From Engraulis encrasicolus (lineage: Eukaryota > Chordata > Actinopteri > Clupeiformes > Engraulidae), in the NCBI RefSeq assembly GCF_034702125.1, contig NC_085865.1, positions 48,883,495-48,947,494 on the forward strand: a stretch of DNA of 64,000 nucleotides, written 5' to 3'. Below are positions 38,137 to 50,140 of this stretch, one piece after another. Made by a program: the position numbers and the translations under genes. Position 1 is the stretch's first letter. Each line of letters starts with the position of its first letter. The notes under the pieces are model-generated. The model worked only from the letters and a program-made list of their open reading frames with translations, was not told the DNA's origin and did not search any database.

Positions 38137-41100
38137 CTAGCTGCTGTCGTCCTCCTCCTTGGCCGGCTCCGGAACATTCTCTTTTTCTTTTTCTTTCTCT
38201 TTCTCTGTTGTCTTCTCTGTTATCGCTGAGCTGGAGCTGGAGCTGGAGGGCTCGAAGCGTTGGGAGGCGATGGTGGCCTGCTGGGACATGCTGCGGCGCA
38301 CAATGTCACCTTTCCTCCACAGGGTGATCTCCTGCAAGGAGCGGACGGGACGGGACAGAAGGACGGACACACAGACACACAGACACACACAAAAATATGT
38401 TTAGTGTTTTTAGGCCCAGTAGGGTTGCCAACCGTCCCTTGAAATGCAGAATCGTCCCGAATTTAGAAACAAAATTACGTCCGACATTGAGAGTTAAAAC
38501 GGGGTGCACTTCTTATTTTGCCATTGAGGTTTCCATTTTAAAAAATCAGAAGGTTGTGAATCCGATGGGATTTGCCAAAGGGTCCCGAATTTCCCCCTCA
38601 CGAAGTTGGCAGCCCTTAGGCTCCTGTATACTGCCCTACAAAAGTGCACACACACGTAGGTTTAGTAAAATTCTACGTAAAGGTAATGGTATACTGTCCA
38701 ACAAAGCATTTACAGGTGCACCGTGTAAGAGTTTTAGTTGTTAATTTCCAGAATTCATGCTACCCATTCACTAATGTTACCTTTTTCATGAATACATACC
38801 ACCACCATTCTAATTCTAAGTATTCATTATGAGTGGGAAAATTGCATTTTTCATACATGAAAAGGGAGACCTTCTCCATGGTCCGCCATTTTGAATTTTC
38901 AGAAATAGACATTTTTAGCTTCAAAAATGAATGTACATGGGCCATACTATAACATATTAGTACTTAAACTTTCATGAAAAGATCATATTTGACAATAGGC
39001 AACCCAGTTTCAATGAGCAGCATATTTGCAGTGCCCTTTCTGACCATTTCCTGCACAGTGCACCTTTAAAGGAAGGAATGAACAGTGCATATTACATTAC
39101 TACATTACATTACAATACATGCATAGCTCCGATCTGAGTAAAACAACTTTGAAATTATGCTGTTGTCCAGCCAAAGTAGTTTTAGGTAGATTATTGACAT
39201 GTGGTCGTTGTGTTACTCTATATTAGTGTTTCTCAACGGGGGCGCTACAGCCCCCTACGGGGCATTTGGGAGCCCTAGGGGTGCGTGAGAAGGATATAGC
39301 TGAGAGTGGGGGTGGGGCTTAGTTCCCATTGGGGGGCATTAGACTATTTTATTTTTCAATACTAAGAGGGGTGTTGGCAGGTTTATGATAAGGCCAAGGG
39401 GGCGTTTGTTCAAAAAAGGCTGAGAACCACTGTTCTATATCGTCACATTTTTGCAGATCAAGCTGGGGTTGTATGTATACGACAAATAAAATACTCTTAC
39501 TCTCGTAATCTTTATGTGGAGTGTTAGTATAAAGCATATTGGTATGAAAAACCTGCTGCTTGGCCCTGCCGTGGCCTAATGGTAGCGCACTGGTTACGAC
39601 ACCAGCGACCCGGGTCATTTGCCAGTCCTTCCCAGTCTCTCTCTCCCCACTCGTTTCCTGTCTCTCCTCCACTGTCCTGTCAAATAATAAAGGCAAAAAG
39701 CCCTAAAAATGTATATATAAAAAAGAAACCTGCTGCTTGAAGTAGCGCCTCTCCTCCTCGTCAATGAGCACCAGGTTGAGGTAGTAGCGCACCGAGAACT
39801 TCTTGTTGATGTCCCTCATGGTGGGCGTCATCTCGTAGCCCGCCAGGAATAATCGGATAGGAATGGACTCTCCTGAAAGACGGGAGGAAAAAAAGAACAC
39901 ACGCACGCACACACACAAAAATTACATTTAGAAATGGAATATCAATCCAAACAAATAGCACATGACCCTCCACAGGGGATCAGAAAACTTGCCTGGCATC
40001 CGTTCCAGCTCTGGTCTACCGCTGAGCTACATCTGTCAATATGCCAAAAGCACATTCAGTTTCAGTAGAGCATGCTAAAGCCAAAACTAGGTTGGTTTCA
40101 GTCTCTGCAAGAAATAGAAATGATCATTTTTAGTTGTTGCTTGGTAATGGTTGTTTTAGTACAGTAGTTGTTTGGTTTTCATGCCTTCTTTGTGTCCAAA
40201 GCCTTGTTTCTAAGCAACTTTAAGCCTTCCAAAGACTACAGAGTGTAATGCAAAGCCAAAACTTCTTTGGTGTCAGTCTTTGCACACAATAAAAATGATC
40301 ATTTTTAGGTGTTGCTTTGCTTGGTTGTTTTAGTAGTTGCTTGGTTTTCAGAGCAAAAACATGCCTTCTTTGTGTCCAAAGCCTTGTTTCTAAGCAACTT
40401 TAAAGGGGCTCTATGTATGATTAAACGTTCAATTAATCAGTGTCCCGAGTCAGCCGATGCTTATTTGAGTCACTAGTAAGTGAAAGATGACTCTTGTGAC
40501 CACTTCCACGGTCCGGTGTCAGAAAACCCCAAATGAAGCTTTTGTGAGAGCGATCCGAACGAGTGTCGTGGGAAATGCTTCTCATACAAAAAAAAAAAAA
40601 CTTTACATACCGTATTCAGATTTGTATCAACTGCTATTCCATGATGAAAAACATTCTCAGTGAGTTTATTTAAACGACATTTTGTCATGACTGTGTAGAT
40701 TTTGAGACAGGCATGCCACGAGCACTGCGCAAACTATGTCATCCTACATTGTGGCCCCTTTAAGCCTTCCCAAGACTACAGGGTGTTTTAATCATCTAAA
40801 TGCCATAAATATGAAATATGTGCTTCTCGCTAATCCTGATTGAAATACACTATGTAATATGGGATGGGAGTGTACGCTTTTGACTGAGTCCCTTAGTAAT
40901 CCGGGGCTATTTATACTCTGCCATGTCTAATATTCCCACAGCCTACATGTCCTGCTGTGGTATGCAGCATTGCTGAGCATGAAGGACAAAACAGAACCTT
41001 TTCTACATGTACTGGTGTGCTATGCAGAATTGCTGAGCATATGTGCAAGTTACCAGGAAACCTGGGTGTGTTGAATCCTCGCGTACTCAGTCATCCTCAG

Positions 41101-44100
41101 TAAGAAAGCAAGCAGGAGAGTGTGGTCTTTTTCTACTCTACCACGCGAGCATGTAACATGAGACTGCAACACGTAGACAGTTTACAATGAAAGCTACATC
41201 ATATACTACATATATTCTGTAGGTGAAAACTGCACCAGACAGACAGGCTTGATCATGAGACAGGCATTGCACTGGCTACAATGAAGGGCGCACCAAATAC
41301 CTTAGCTACAATAAAGAAGCAAGACGCAATAGATGCACCTGGTGCACAGATGCGGCTGAAAGGTGCATTACTTAAGCAATATGACCCTCGTGGTCGGGAT
41401 GATGTGCACTGACATCCTCCCTGGTGTGGTTCGGCCATAGGCACGAAGCCGAAGGCTCACACCAGGGAGGATGTCAGTGCACATCATCCCGACCACGAGG
41501 GTCATATTGCTTTTATACAATAGTTCAATTGGCAACAAAATACTAGAATAAATGGTCGAATTCATGTTTATTAGTTACATTCATCATACTTTGTTTACCA
41601 GCTGCGCTAAGCAAAGTAGTTCCGAATTGATTGTATGGTTGCTATGCAATGACGAGCTGACAGCGCCAGCGCGCAAAGTTCCATGAAACGGTGTGAAGTG
41701 CATTTCTGTGTGGACTGCGACTGGGCTTCGCTTACTAAAATGATGCATGATAAATGAAAACACTGTGCAACTTCAACATTTTAGTTAGATGCCTAGTTTT
41801 ATAAGCCTTTTGGCCGACATTTATTTTCACATTTTTGTGGACCGCAAACTTGCTGATAGCTGCGTAAAGACGCACCTCCCTCGTCTTTCCCTCTCCAGTG
41901 CCGCATGAGATCCGAGCGCTGTTCTCACACGCAGAACCACACAAATCAATCCCTTGATATTTAAAGTAGGCTACATATGTTAGATTGCCTTCAAAAGACT
42001 ACGAAATAGCGGCCGCAGAGGTGTGCCAACTGCCCAGACAACTGCACTAGAATCAGATAACTTCTTTCCTCTCTGCCAGAATCCAGCTACGAACTGGGAT
42101 ACGCGTCTCTGTCATGCGGGCGTGCGTGCGCCCAACTGAGTCCAGCATAGAACAATGGAATAGAATTATTGCGAGTTCAAACTACGTGGCCATGGTTACA
42201 TTCACTTTTCCTGCAGAAGACTATGAGATAGAATGATGGCGAGTTCAAAATGCGAGTTCAAAATGCATTCTATCCACGGCGGAGTGATTATTAGGTGTGA
42301 TGAGTCTCCGGGGATGATGTCCACCTAGACATCCTCCTCCTTGCCGACGCGTAGAATGCCAGTAGAACGCGTATCATCCATTCAGATATCACAAAATAAA
42401 TTGACCGGATCTAACTATTGTATAAAATATGATGAACCCATTAAGACACCTGTCCAACACAACTGCAGTAATTATACATACTACAGAGTTGACAATTCAA
42501 TTTGTTTTCACCTGTTAGGTCTCAATGATGTAGCCCCTTAACACACACCGTTTCAGCAGTGGAACATTGTCAGTGAAAAAACATTACTTACTACCATTGT
42601 GCTAGACCACTATAACCGTGCACAGGGCCTTTAGTAATACATAACGACTTGGTCCTTGCCATTCTGGTAACAGCTAATTTATAACAGGGGCTGTGGTAAG
42701 GGGTTAAGGGTGCTTCAGGTACCCAGACTATAGACTGTACAGCTGGAACATCCTTTATTATAGTCAAAACTGCTCCACCATGTTGACATGGCGCTATAAT
42801 GAAAACCACATGCACGGTATAGGCCCATTTATGGCACTTTATGGTCGCCTGTCCTTCACAATCTGTAGTGTCAGTAAACTACACATACTGAACTCCGTCT
42901 ATGATACAGTGAAGGATGTACCAAGCATCCAGGCTAGGGGCGGAACTATAGGGGGCGGGTGAGCAGGGCATTTGCCCCCAGGTCCCAGGACCCTCTCGTA
43001 TTGGTAGTGGGGACCCTATTGTGACCTTGGCAGGCTTGTGGGGTGGGGAACTATCAGTGTCTTGCCATGGCGCCCTGTGTGCAATTGTTCCTCCACTGAT
43101 CCGGGCTAAAAAATAAAGGATGCAATAGAATATGATAAGTACACAGACATAAGACAAACCAGGTACACTACTAGACACAGCATGGTGGCCAGGATCCACT
43201 AGCTCTACCGGCTACAGTGGTCTGCTGCATGTCAAGAAGCAGCTGAAATGAAAGCTGCACGGTATATTTATGGCGGTTTATGACCGCCCGTCCTCCACAA
43301 TCTGAAGTGTAATTAAACGACACGTACTGTACTCCGTCTATATGCACCAAGCATCCAGGATAATGAAATAAAATGATGCAACAGACTATGATACTAGTCT
43401 ATAAAGTACTGTACAGTACACAGACATAAGATTAATCTGGTGTACTACACACGCAGCATGATAGGATCCAGCCGTACTGAAAGCTGCACAGTATATTTAT
43501 GGCGGTTTATGGCAGCTTGTCCTCCACTCTGCTCTGCGCCTTGTCAGTCAGTCAGCCCATAAACTTTAAACTGCTCATCACATGAGCTCCAGGAGGCTTT
43601 GGGGCACATGATTGAAGGGAGGTTTGAAGTTTGCATGCTGCTGCTGCTGCTGCAAACCTAACAGAGTCCCGGGTCGCAGCAAAAAGACACATTACACATT
43701 CATAAACTGCATGCATACACTTCCTCCACTCGCTCCACCTTGTTAGCGCTGATGCTATTAGCACTGCTGGCTAAAACCAATGCAATTATGCATCTGCTGC
43801 AGTGTCACCTGACTGGGCCCAGAGCCACTAAAATGACATCAAAGACCAGATTGGGAAAGAAGAGAAGAGCACCCTCCTCTGCATCAAGTGCTCAGGGGTT
43901 GACAAGTTCAGTAATACTTTTATTTTATAGTTTCATTTTTAGTGTTATCAACATAAAATATCTTACACTGTTCATTCATAACTAACCCTAACCCAGGTAC
44001 ACAGCAAATATAATGCTACATGCTGTTACATATAGTAACACTGTCTAATTATTGCAAAGAGGACCTTAAAATTAAGTGTAGTCACAAGTTCTCTCTTCTG

Positions 44101-47055
44101 CTCTGCAATCTAAAAATCCCCTACTAAGAAGGGTTCTGCTGCAGCCTATCGTGTGGGGTTCGGGAGAAAACTGGTTGAAAATACTGTAATGGCATGATTC
44201 AATAACCAAGTCATTTAGGAGGGCAGATCAGAGAGGGGGAGTCACACTGGACTATTTAGGCGATGGCTTCCAAGAAAGTGACTTCCTCCTGCCTGAAGGG
44301 TATACAAGCTGTATGTAGTACACCACTCATGTTTACACAGTAAACATATTTCACACGCTACTTCAGGTGGGACAGACAATAAGGAGACATTCTTCTTAGA
44401 TCAGTCATGACATAATTCTTTTTGTACAAAAATGAATAAAAACAGGGTCATGTTATTCCTAATCCCAAGTAATCTGCTTGATGAAGGTCTCAAAGACTGA
44501 AACCTTGCAGCTTCAGATAAGCTATTTTGCACAGACCTGAGGTGTGCAGATTTGTTCTTGTTTATTTAGAAGTCTCTACTAAATCCTGCATCTTTTCAAC
44601 AGATGGGCGGTGACCCTTCAGTGCTTGAAAATTCTATAATCCTACCAACCAGGTAGTTTATTTTGGTCTTTAAAAAAATGAAAGCATTTCAACCCCTCAA
44701 GACAAGGCCCGTTGTTATAAATTAACTGTTACCAGAATGACAATGACCAAGTCGTAATGTATTACTAAAGGCACTGGGCACTGTCCCAGTGGTGTAGCAC
44801 TATGGTAGTTAAGGATCTTCAGTCACCATCACAACGTTCCAGAGATGGAACGTTGTGTGTTAAGGGGCTACAGCCATTTTGTTACAAATGCTAACGCTAC
44901 AAAGAAAGGTGGGTTATTAAGATTGGAAATACCAAAAACAAAAGTTAGTAGCCTGGCAACATTATACAGACAAAGTCAACGACAACAACAACACAAAGCC
45001 ACATAGTTGTTGTTATTGTTTACCTCTGACAGGTGCTCCGTCCATGATCTCGTATTTGGCGATGGTGTCATTCTCGTGGTAGACGCTGGGCCCCGTGCCC
45101 GTGGTCTCCCGCTTGATGATGTCGATCTCCATGTGCTTGATCTTTATCCTCACCAGCAGGAAGTAGATCTTCCCCACAATCACATCCTTCAGGTGGTACC
45201 TGCAGACAACAGGTCACCCAGTAGTTCATGCTTCATTCTTTTGTGATCGGGACTAGGCAAAATAAATAACCACCTCCACCTCGGGAAAGTGCAGTGGAAA
45301 GGGTAATCAAAATCGGGAGTTCTGAAATACAAACTTCGGTGTAGTCCAAGTTCGTTAAACAATAATGTTACGTTGAATGTAACGTTGAACAAGGCATTTG
45401 TATTGTTCCCAACTGTTGCAATAGAACACATTTACATCAGATGTCGGGAGAACTAACTTGGGTTCAACGACTACTGATTTTCAAAAGAACGGGGCGTTAC
45501 TACAAGGCCATGACATCAACAACTCATGTGTTATTATAAGCAGTTTTCTTATCTTCCCCATGGCCATATCCTTCCGATGGTACCTTCAGACTAGTCAGGA
45601 CAAGAACAATACAAACACAATTCTGAGCTCCCGCAAAAACGGGAACTCCTCCCACTTTGTCTGGAAGCAAACTGAGGGAGGTGGGTCAACCATACCGTTT
45701 GGGAAATGTTAATTGTTATGCTCTTGGTCAGACCAAGTCTCGAAGAGATTTGAAAGTCGATGATAATCAGCAGGCTACCTTCAGGCTACAACCCCCCCCC
45801 CCACACACACACGCGCGCACACACACACACGCGCACACACACGCGCGCGCACACACACGTCACCCATTAATACAAGGCCATACTAACCCAATGTGTTTAC
45901 AAGGTCATTTCTTGACATGCTTTACAAGCCCATTCAAACCCAGGAGGTAGTCCAAGGCCCTTTTGAGGAATTGGCATTTCCCAAGGTCATTGCCCCTATG
46001 GCTAGGCTAAGTTAATTTGACCAACAAGTATTCAAATGGATTTTAGACTTAGCTTTATTGTTATTACAAAGGTCATTTCACCCATAAAAATGGCAATGGA
46101 ATTTTTAATAGCAAAATCATCTAAGGGTTCTTCTTACAGGCGGAACGATTATAGGTGGTTGTAATTAGTAATCTTGAAGAAATTCAGGTCAATAACAATT
46201 AGCATTGGCTATGAAAGGCTACATGGCTCTTACACTGCACTTCCTAGTGGTGTTACACCCCAGAATAGCATACCTGTGTGTTATCGGATACCACCAGCTA
46301 AACATATGCATGACCCCTTACTTTGACTTATTGTACTCAAACATATATAAGGGGATGTGTTGGTAGTCTATACCTTGAAAAACAGGGTTGCTCTCAAACT
46401 CTAAACATTAGGGGAAATTTTGCTTTATAAAACTGGGTACCTGGTAATATGGAAAAAACATGTTGTGTTACAGTCCTACGATAAAGTCATGAAACAAATC
46501 TCCATCCTCCTCCATGACTGAGGTACCCTGAGCATGGTACCGTCCTGCCGCACTGCTCCGCTTGGGGGCTGCCCCCTTGCACGGGTAAGGCAAAATGCAA
46601 TTTCATTGTGTGCAGTGTGCACTTGTGTGCTGTGGAGTGCGGTGTCACAATGACAACGGGAGTTCGAGTTTTCCCAGGTGGGCTTTCACTTTAAATCTAC
46701 AGCTGGTTAACAATGACAAGGAGCCTTACTTGGACTTGTTGTACTCAAACTCGATGTGCAGGCAGTCCTCTATGCCCACCTCCATCTTGATGGAGGAGTT
46801 GAGCTCCGGGTAGGTACTGAGCGTGTGCACCACAATGTCCATCTCCTTGCTGATGTCATTGAGTCGCCGGCTGATGGTGGCACGCAGGAAGTACCTGGCA
46901 CATAATAACAAAATAGTATCCTTGAGCATCACACCTCAACAGACACTCCCGCATGAACCGACACATCTCAGGCATTATAACTGTGAACTTAACATTTGCA
47001 TGGACGCAGCCGAGTTCGACTCCATATAACACATGCACACACACACTCACACACT

Positions 47056-47107
<52 letters not shown>

Positions 47108-47306
47108 AGGGAAATATGCACTAGCAGGCAGCGTTATGTGGCTGGTGATCGTTTTAGTGGGGTGAAGTTCTCGTACTTTAAAAAAATCAATTTCCACCCT
47201 TGACAAACACACATACAGTATGATGTACAAGAACACAAACATACATGCACGCAGATGCAAGCACAGACACAGATATGCACGCACGCACCACGCACGCACG
47301 CACGCA

Positions 47307-47348
<42 letters not shown>

Positions 47349-48485
47349 ATAAACAAAGGGAAGATGGTGGTGAGAGCTTGGTGCAAGAGACTGGAAATGT
47401 TATGTTGCAATCTGTAACTGAGGGAGAAGGGGTATGTGGGCAACATCACACAGTGCGGACTGTCTCACCTTAATTTGACATTCTGGCCGGTGTAGGTTTC
47501 GTAGGGCTTCTCCACATGAGTGAACTCAAAGTCAAATGACTGGGAATGTGACAGTTCGCCAGGGCGAGCGAGATCTTTCACCAGAGACACAAACTCATGG
47601 TGATTGCCCCGATCATAGTACAGCTCTGAAGATGACAAAACAAACCCAAATACACCTTAAGCCACTGACACTTATCATAACAACTAATCACGGTAACTGA
47701 GCATTCACATTCACATTCTGACAGGTTAAGAGGAATAATCACATATATTACACAGGTGGTCACAAATGCTGTCAAAAACAAAGTTGTATCTCTGATCACC
47801 GTCAGTCAAAACAAGTAAGGTTAAAAGTATGTAACTACATAGCCTATAATGTAAAGATGTGTGCCTAGCGTTATATGGTGAAGTTTGTTGTGATGTTGCA
47901 TTGTAACTAAACTGAATGACAACACCCTCCTGGTTGTCAAATTGAGGATTAACGCCAAAAATGTTTCAAAACCCCAGGAAGAGAAACCACACAAAGATGC
48001 AAGGTCTCTCGTTCTACCAAGACAAAAAACAAGTCTAGTGCTGTTTTTCAAGGACACTGTCTGTATCTATTGCGCAACACATTCCTAAACCAGCAGACAC
48101 TGAGGAACTAGCAAAAATGTGCTTGTTCTCAGTTCATTCAAAAACGATCATCCTTGAGTGTGTGATATTAACATTTCTGAATAACAAACGTTAGACAAGA
48201 CACTGAGCAGACAAAAACAAGAGACACAGCAGTTTAAATTTGCTGAGATAGCACAATCTTACCAATCTGTCCGATGAACTCTATTTTAATGCCGTAGTGC
48301 TCGAGCCTCTTTCCTGGATTTTTCAGGGTGACGTTCACTTTGCCGCTCACCGTTTCCCCGTCGTAGAAAAGAAAGTACTTGTCCTTCCTCCCATCTTCAC
48401 TCTTGTGCTCTACCTTCTTTCTCGTTTCAGCGTCATTTAAAACAATATCTACCTCAGCACTCTGCCCGAAGCCGAAGAAACTCAT
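38137..48485 (-). CDS. vps26b: VPS26B retromer subunit (6 coding exons)
   Basis: Arrestin-fold subunit of the retromer cargo-selective complex (with VPS35 and VPS29) that sorts cargo from endosomes. Coding exons: 48485-48263, 47625-47469, 46894-46730, 45199-45024, 39872-39730, 38331-38137; phases fit, about 352 residues (human VPS26B 336). Landmarks: [134 protein letters not shown]. The N-terminus (FGQSAEVDI) fits VPS26B rather than VPS26A. The C-terminal tail is unusual: poly-Ser, then EKTTEKEKEKEKEN and acidic EEDDSS. A splice acceptor at 48503 shows that the first exon is non-coding. The exon 5 donor (CAG/GTTTCT) is weak and lies in a SINE target duplication. Confidence 0.96.
38421..38616. 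mobile_element. Probable hAT MITE in VPS26B intron 5
   Basis: AGGGTTGCCAACCGTCCC at the left and GAAGTTGGCAGCCCT at the right are imperfect inverted ends; TCCCGAATTT-type motifs occur near both. Flanks TAGGCCCA and TAGGCTCC may be a degraded 8-bp duplication. Confidence 0.55.
38695..39072 (-). mobile_element. MITE with AGGTGCAC ends (copy in VPS26B intron 5)
   Basis: Reverse-orientation relative of 7190-7600. Ends ACAGGTGCACCGTGTAAG and AGTGCACCTTTAAAGG. Confidence 0.7.
39227..39432. mobile_element. hAT MITE with TAGTGTTTCTCAAC ends
   Basis: Left TAGTGTTTCTCAACGG, right GCTGAGAACCACTG. Flanks CTCTATAT and TTCTATAT match at 7 of 8 positions, a likely target duplication. Interior contains GGGGCGCTACAGCCCC. 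Confidence 0.75.
39563..39725 (+). mobile_element. tRNA-derived SINE inserted at the VPS26B exon 5 donor
   Basis: Starts GCCCTGCCGTGGCCTAATGG with A-box-like GGCCTAATGGTAGCGCACTGG and B-box-like CGACCCGGGTCATTTG; ends in an AATAATAAAGGCAAAAAGCC tail and A/T-rich sequence. AAACCTGCTGCTTG is duplicated at 39549-39562 and 39726-39739. The right copy spans the last 10 nt of exon 5 and the first 4 nt of intron 5. Confidence 0.85.
40065..40790. repeat. Tandem duplication of about 185 bp, second copy split by a MITE
   Basis: AAGCCAAAACT, AATGATCATTTTTAG and CTTCTTTGTGTCCAAAGCC, then CTTGTTTCTAAGCAACTTTAA, occur twice (about 40077-40235 and 40253-40403). The second copy resumes after the inserted MITE with AGCCTTCCCAAGACTACAGG. 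Confidence 0.8.
40404..40759. mobile_element. TTAA-flanked MITE in VPS26B intron 4
   Basis: AGGGGCTCTATG at the left and CATTGTGGCCCCT at the right, with TTAA at both edges (40400-40403 and 40760-40763). It interrupts the second copy of the tandem duplication, which gives a precise empty-site comparison. Confidence 0.75.
41374..41512. repeat. Perfect 55-bp inverted repeat with 29-bp loop
   Basis: Arms 41374-41428 and 41458-41512 are exact complements: AAGCAATATGACCCTCGTGG at the outer end and CATCCTCCCTGGTGTG at the inner end. The loop has a further TTCGGC/GCCGAA stem. Sequence like GGGATGATGTCCAC with ACATCCTCC recurs near 42314, so a larger element may be involved. VPS26B intron 4. Confidence 0.93.
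42533..42715. mobile_element. MITE with CCCCTTAACACAC end, copy 1
   Basis: GTAGCCCCTTAACACACA, GGCCTTTAGTAATACAT, ACGACTTGGTC and TTCTGGTAACAG reappear inverted at 44688-44882 on the other side of the intron. Imperfect inverted ends (CCCCTTAAC and GGGGTTAAG). Confidence 0.7.
42810..43530. repeat. Dispersed direct repeats in VPS26B intron 4
   Basis: A block with TTTATGGCGGTTTATG, CGCCTGTCCTTCACAATCTG-like sequence and ACTCCGTCTAT, CCAAGCATCCAGG occurs about three times (from about 42827, 43250 and 43488). The first copy is interrupted after 42930 by unrelated GGGGGCGGGTGAGCAGGG sequence, probably another insertion. Confidence 0.6.
44688..44882. mobile_element. MITE with CCCCTTAACACAC end, copy 2 (inverted)
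   Basis: Reverse complement of the copy at 42533-42715, with an added AACGTTCCAGAGATGGAACGTT palindrome-like block. Confidence 0.7.
45786..45860. repeat. (CA)n / (CG)n compound repeat
   Basis: C-run followed by CA and CGCG interspersed repeats in VPS26B intron 3. The sequence around 45726-45775 is the inverse of an ACAD8 intron 7 segment (11120-11180). Confidence 0.85.
46504..46693 (+). mobile_element. SINE S1 body fragment
   Basis: Contains CTCCATGACTGAGGTACCC, GAGCATGGTACCGTCCTGCC and CAATTTCATTGTGTGCAGTG, the same body as the SINE at 15076-15396, without the tRNA head. Confidence 0.75.
47032..47345. repeat. Two (CA)n tracts in VPS26B intron 2
   Basis: (CA)n at about 47032-47105, and (GCAC)n then (CA)n at about 47268-47345. 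Unique sequence between. Confidence 0.9.
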
Positions 48486-49150
48486 AACGGACAAGATTTC
48501 ACCTGCAAGAAAGACAGAGTAAATCAGCTCAGCTCAAGTGATGTTTCCAGGCCTCGCAAAATATTAGCTTACTGACGTTTTTACAATCACTTAATAGGTT
48601 AACATTTAAAGTTAGCTATCCGCGGCCAGTTACGGTGAAATGACCAGCACTTAGACTAAGGGATCTTCACAGCACCTGCAGACTAACCAGAAGCTGACAG
48701 TAAGCTAACGTTAATTGATATGTAGCTACTGTCCGTTGGAGAGAAAACATTAAATGATCTTATCGAGCTCATGTCGCCATGTTCTGCTCTGTTTATCAGA
48801 ATTTCAAACGCCTTCCCGAACTCTTCACGTCCGCCAATAAGTCAGTAAATCCTAAGGCAAGCATATGAGTACATTGAACAGGGCAATCTTTTTTACCCGT
48901 GCTATTGCCAGTGTTTATAACCAACCTTTATTGTGTTTCACGAAATCTCGGTTGTATTTATAAAATAAACTGATCAGCTGCCTGTATCCAACAACCCGAT
49001 GTGAAGTGAGTGCGCATTTAATTTACTTCCTGCTGTGGTGGGCTGGAATCCACGTTTTCTTCCGGTGCACTACTCACGTCAAATTCTTAAAGGGACCTCT
49101 GCATGGAAATTCGTGTGTCCTGTCCCCCACATTCAGTTTGGCTTGATCAT
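48486..49150 (-). promoter_or_regulatory. vps26b 5' UTR and promoter region
   Basis: The acceptor CTTTCTTGCAG ends at 48503, 18 nt upstream of the ATG, so transcription starts in an upstream non-coding exon. A donor-like CGTGAGT is near 49072 and CAGTAAGC near 48568, but I cannot choose between them. No coding sequence of another gene is seen here. Confidence 0.5.
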
Positions 49151-49189
49151 GACACTTTTATAGATTATTAATTATAGATTATTTTGTAG

Positions 49190-50014
49190 ATTGGTGCCAG
49201 GAAGCAATGTTGGAATTAAATGTGGCAAAAACCAAAGATATGTGCATTGATTTTAGACACAAGGCGTGCACTCCCTCCTTAACCAACATAAATGGACAGG
49301 ACATTGAAATTGTGCAGCAATACAAGTACTTGGGGTCCATTATTGATGACAAATTGTCTTTTAACAGTAACACGGACATGTTGTGCAAGAAAGGGCAGCA
49401 ACGTTTATATTGTCTCAGGAAGCTGGCTAGGTTTCAAGTTGAAAAGTCCCTAATGACCATGTTTTATAGATCATTCATTGAATCCATTCTCACCTTTTCT
49501 GCCATCTGCTGGTATTCCCTTCTCAATGTGAAAAACAAAAATGCCATAGCTAAGATTATTAATGTAAGCAGTAAGATAACTGGTGTGCAACAAAAAAGCC
49601 TGACTATCTTGTATGAAGAACAGGCAACCAGGAAGGCTGAAGCCATTTTGGACAACTACACCCATCCCCTGCAGAATGAATTTCAGCTTTTACCCTCTGG
49701 TTCCCGTTTTAAATATCCACCAGCCCGGACAAACAGATACAAGAATTCTTTTATACCCTCTGCCATCCAGTTGCTAAATTCCACTAAGAAGCGCAGATAG
49801 CCATAGGTCAGGTGTGTATTTTATATGTATTATCTTTTAGGCAGGTCTTTTTATACTGTGAACCTTTTATACTGTGAACCTCACTCCTCCAGCACTTTTA
49901 TGTTTTTAAATTTTACTCTGTGCAACTCCTAAGACAAAATGTATTTATTCATGCACTATTTATTATTTTAATCCCTTATCCTTTACCTACTATGTGTTCT
50001 TAAATGTATTATGG

Positions 50015-50056
<42 letters not shown>

Positions 50057-50140
50057 CTGTGTGCTACTACTGCTGCAAAACAATTGCCCAACTGGGACAA
50101 ATAAAAGCTACTTGAACTTGAACTTGAACTTGAACTTGAC
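49190..50140 (+). mobile_element. 5'-truncated CR1/L2-type LINE with (TTGAAC)n tail
   Basis: The frame 49207-49800 encodes reverse-transcriptase C-terminal sequence: LELNVAKTKDMCIDFR, QYKYLGSIIDDKLSF, GQQRLYCLRKLARF, MTMFYRSFIESILTF, then FQLLPSGSRFKYPPARTNRY and SFIPSAIQLLN. The 3' UTR has a (TG)n at about 50016-50054 and ends in AAATAAAAGCTACTTGAAC repeats. The catalytic palm is missing. Confidence 0.9.

Noticed and set aside
39563..39640. tRNA gene at GTGGCCTAATGGTAGCGCAC
   Set aside because: A and B box similarity is present, but the sequence cannot form a full cloverleaf, continues into a SINE body and has a target duplication.
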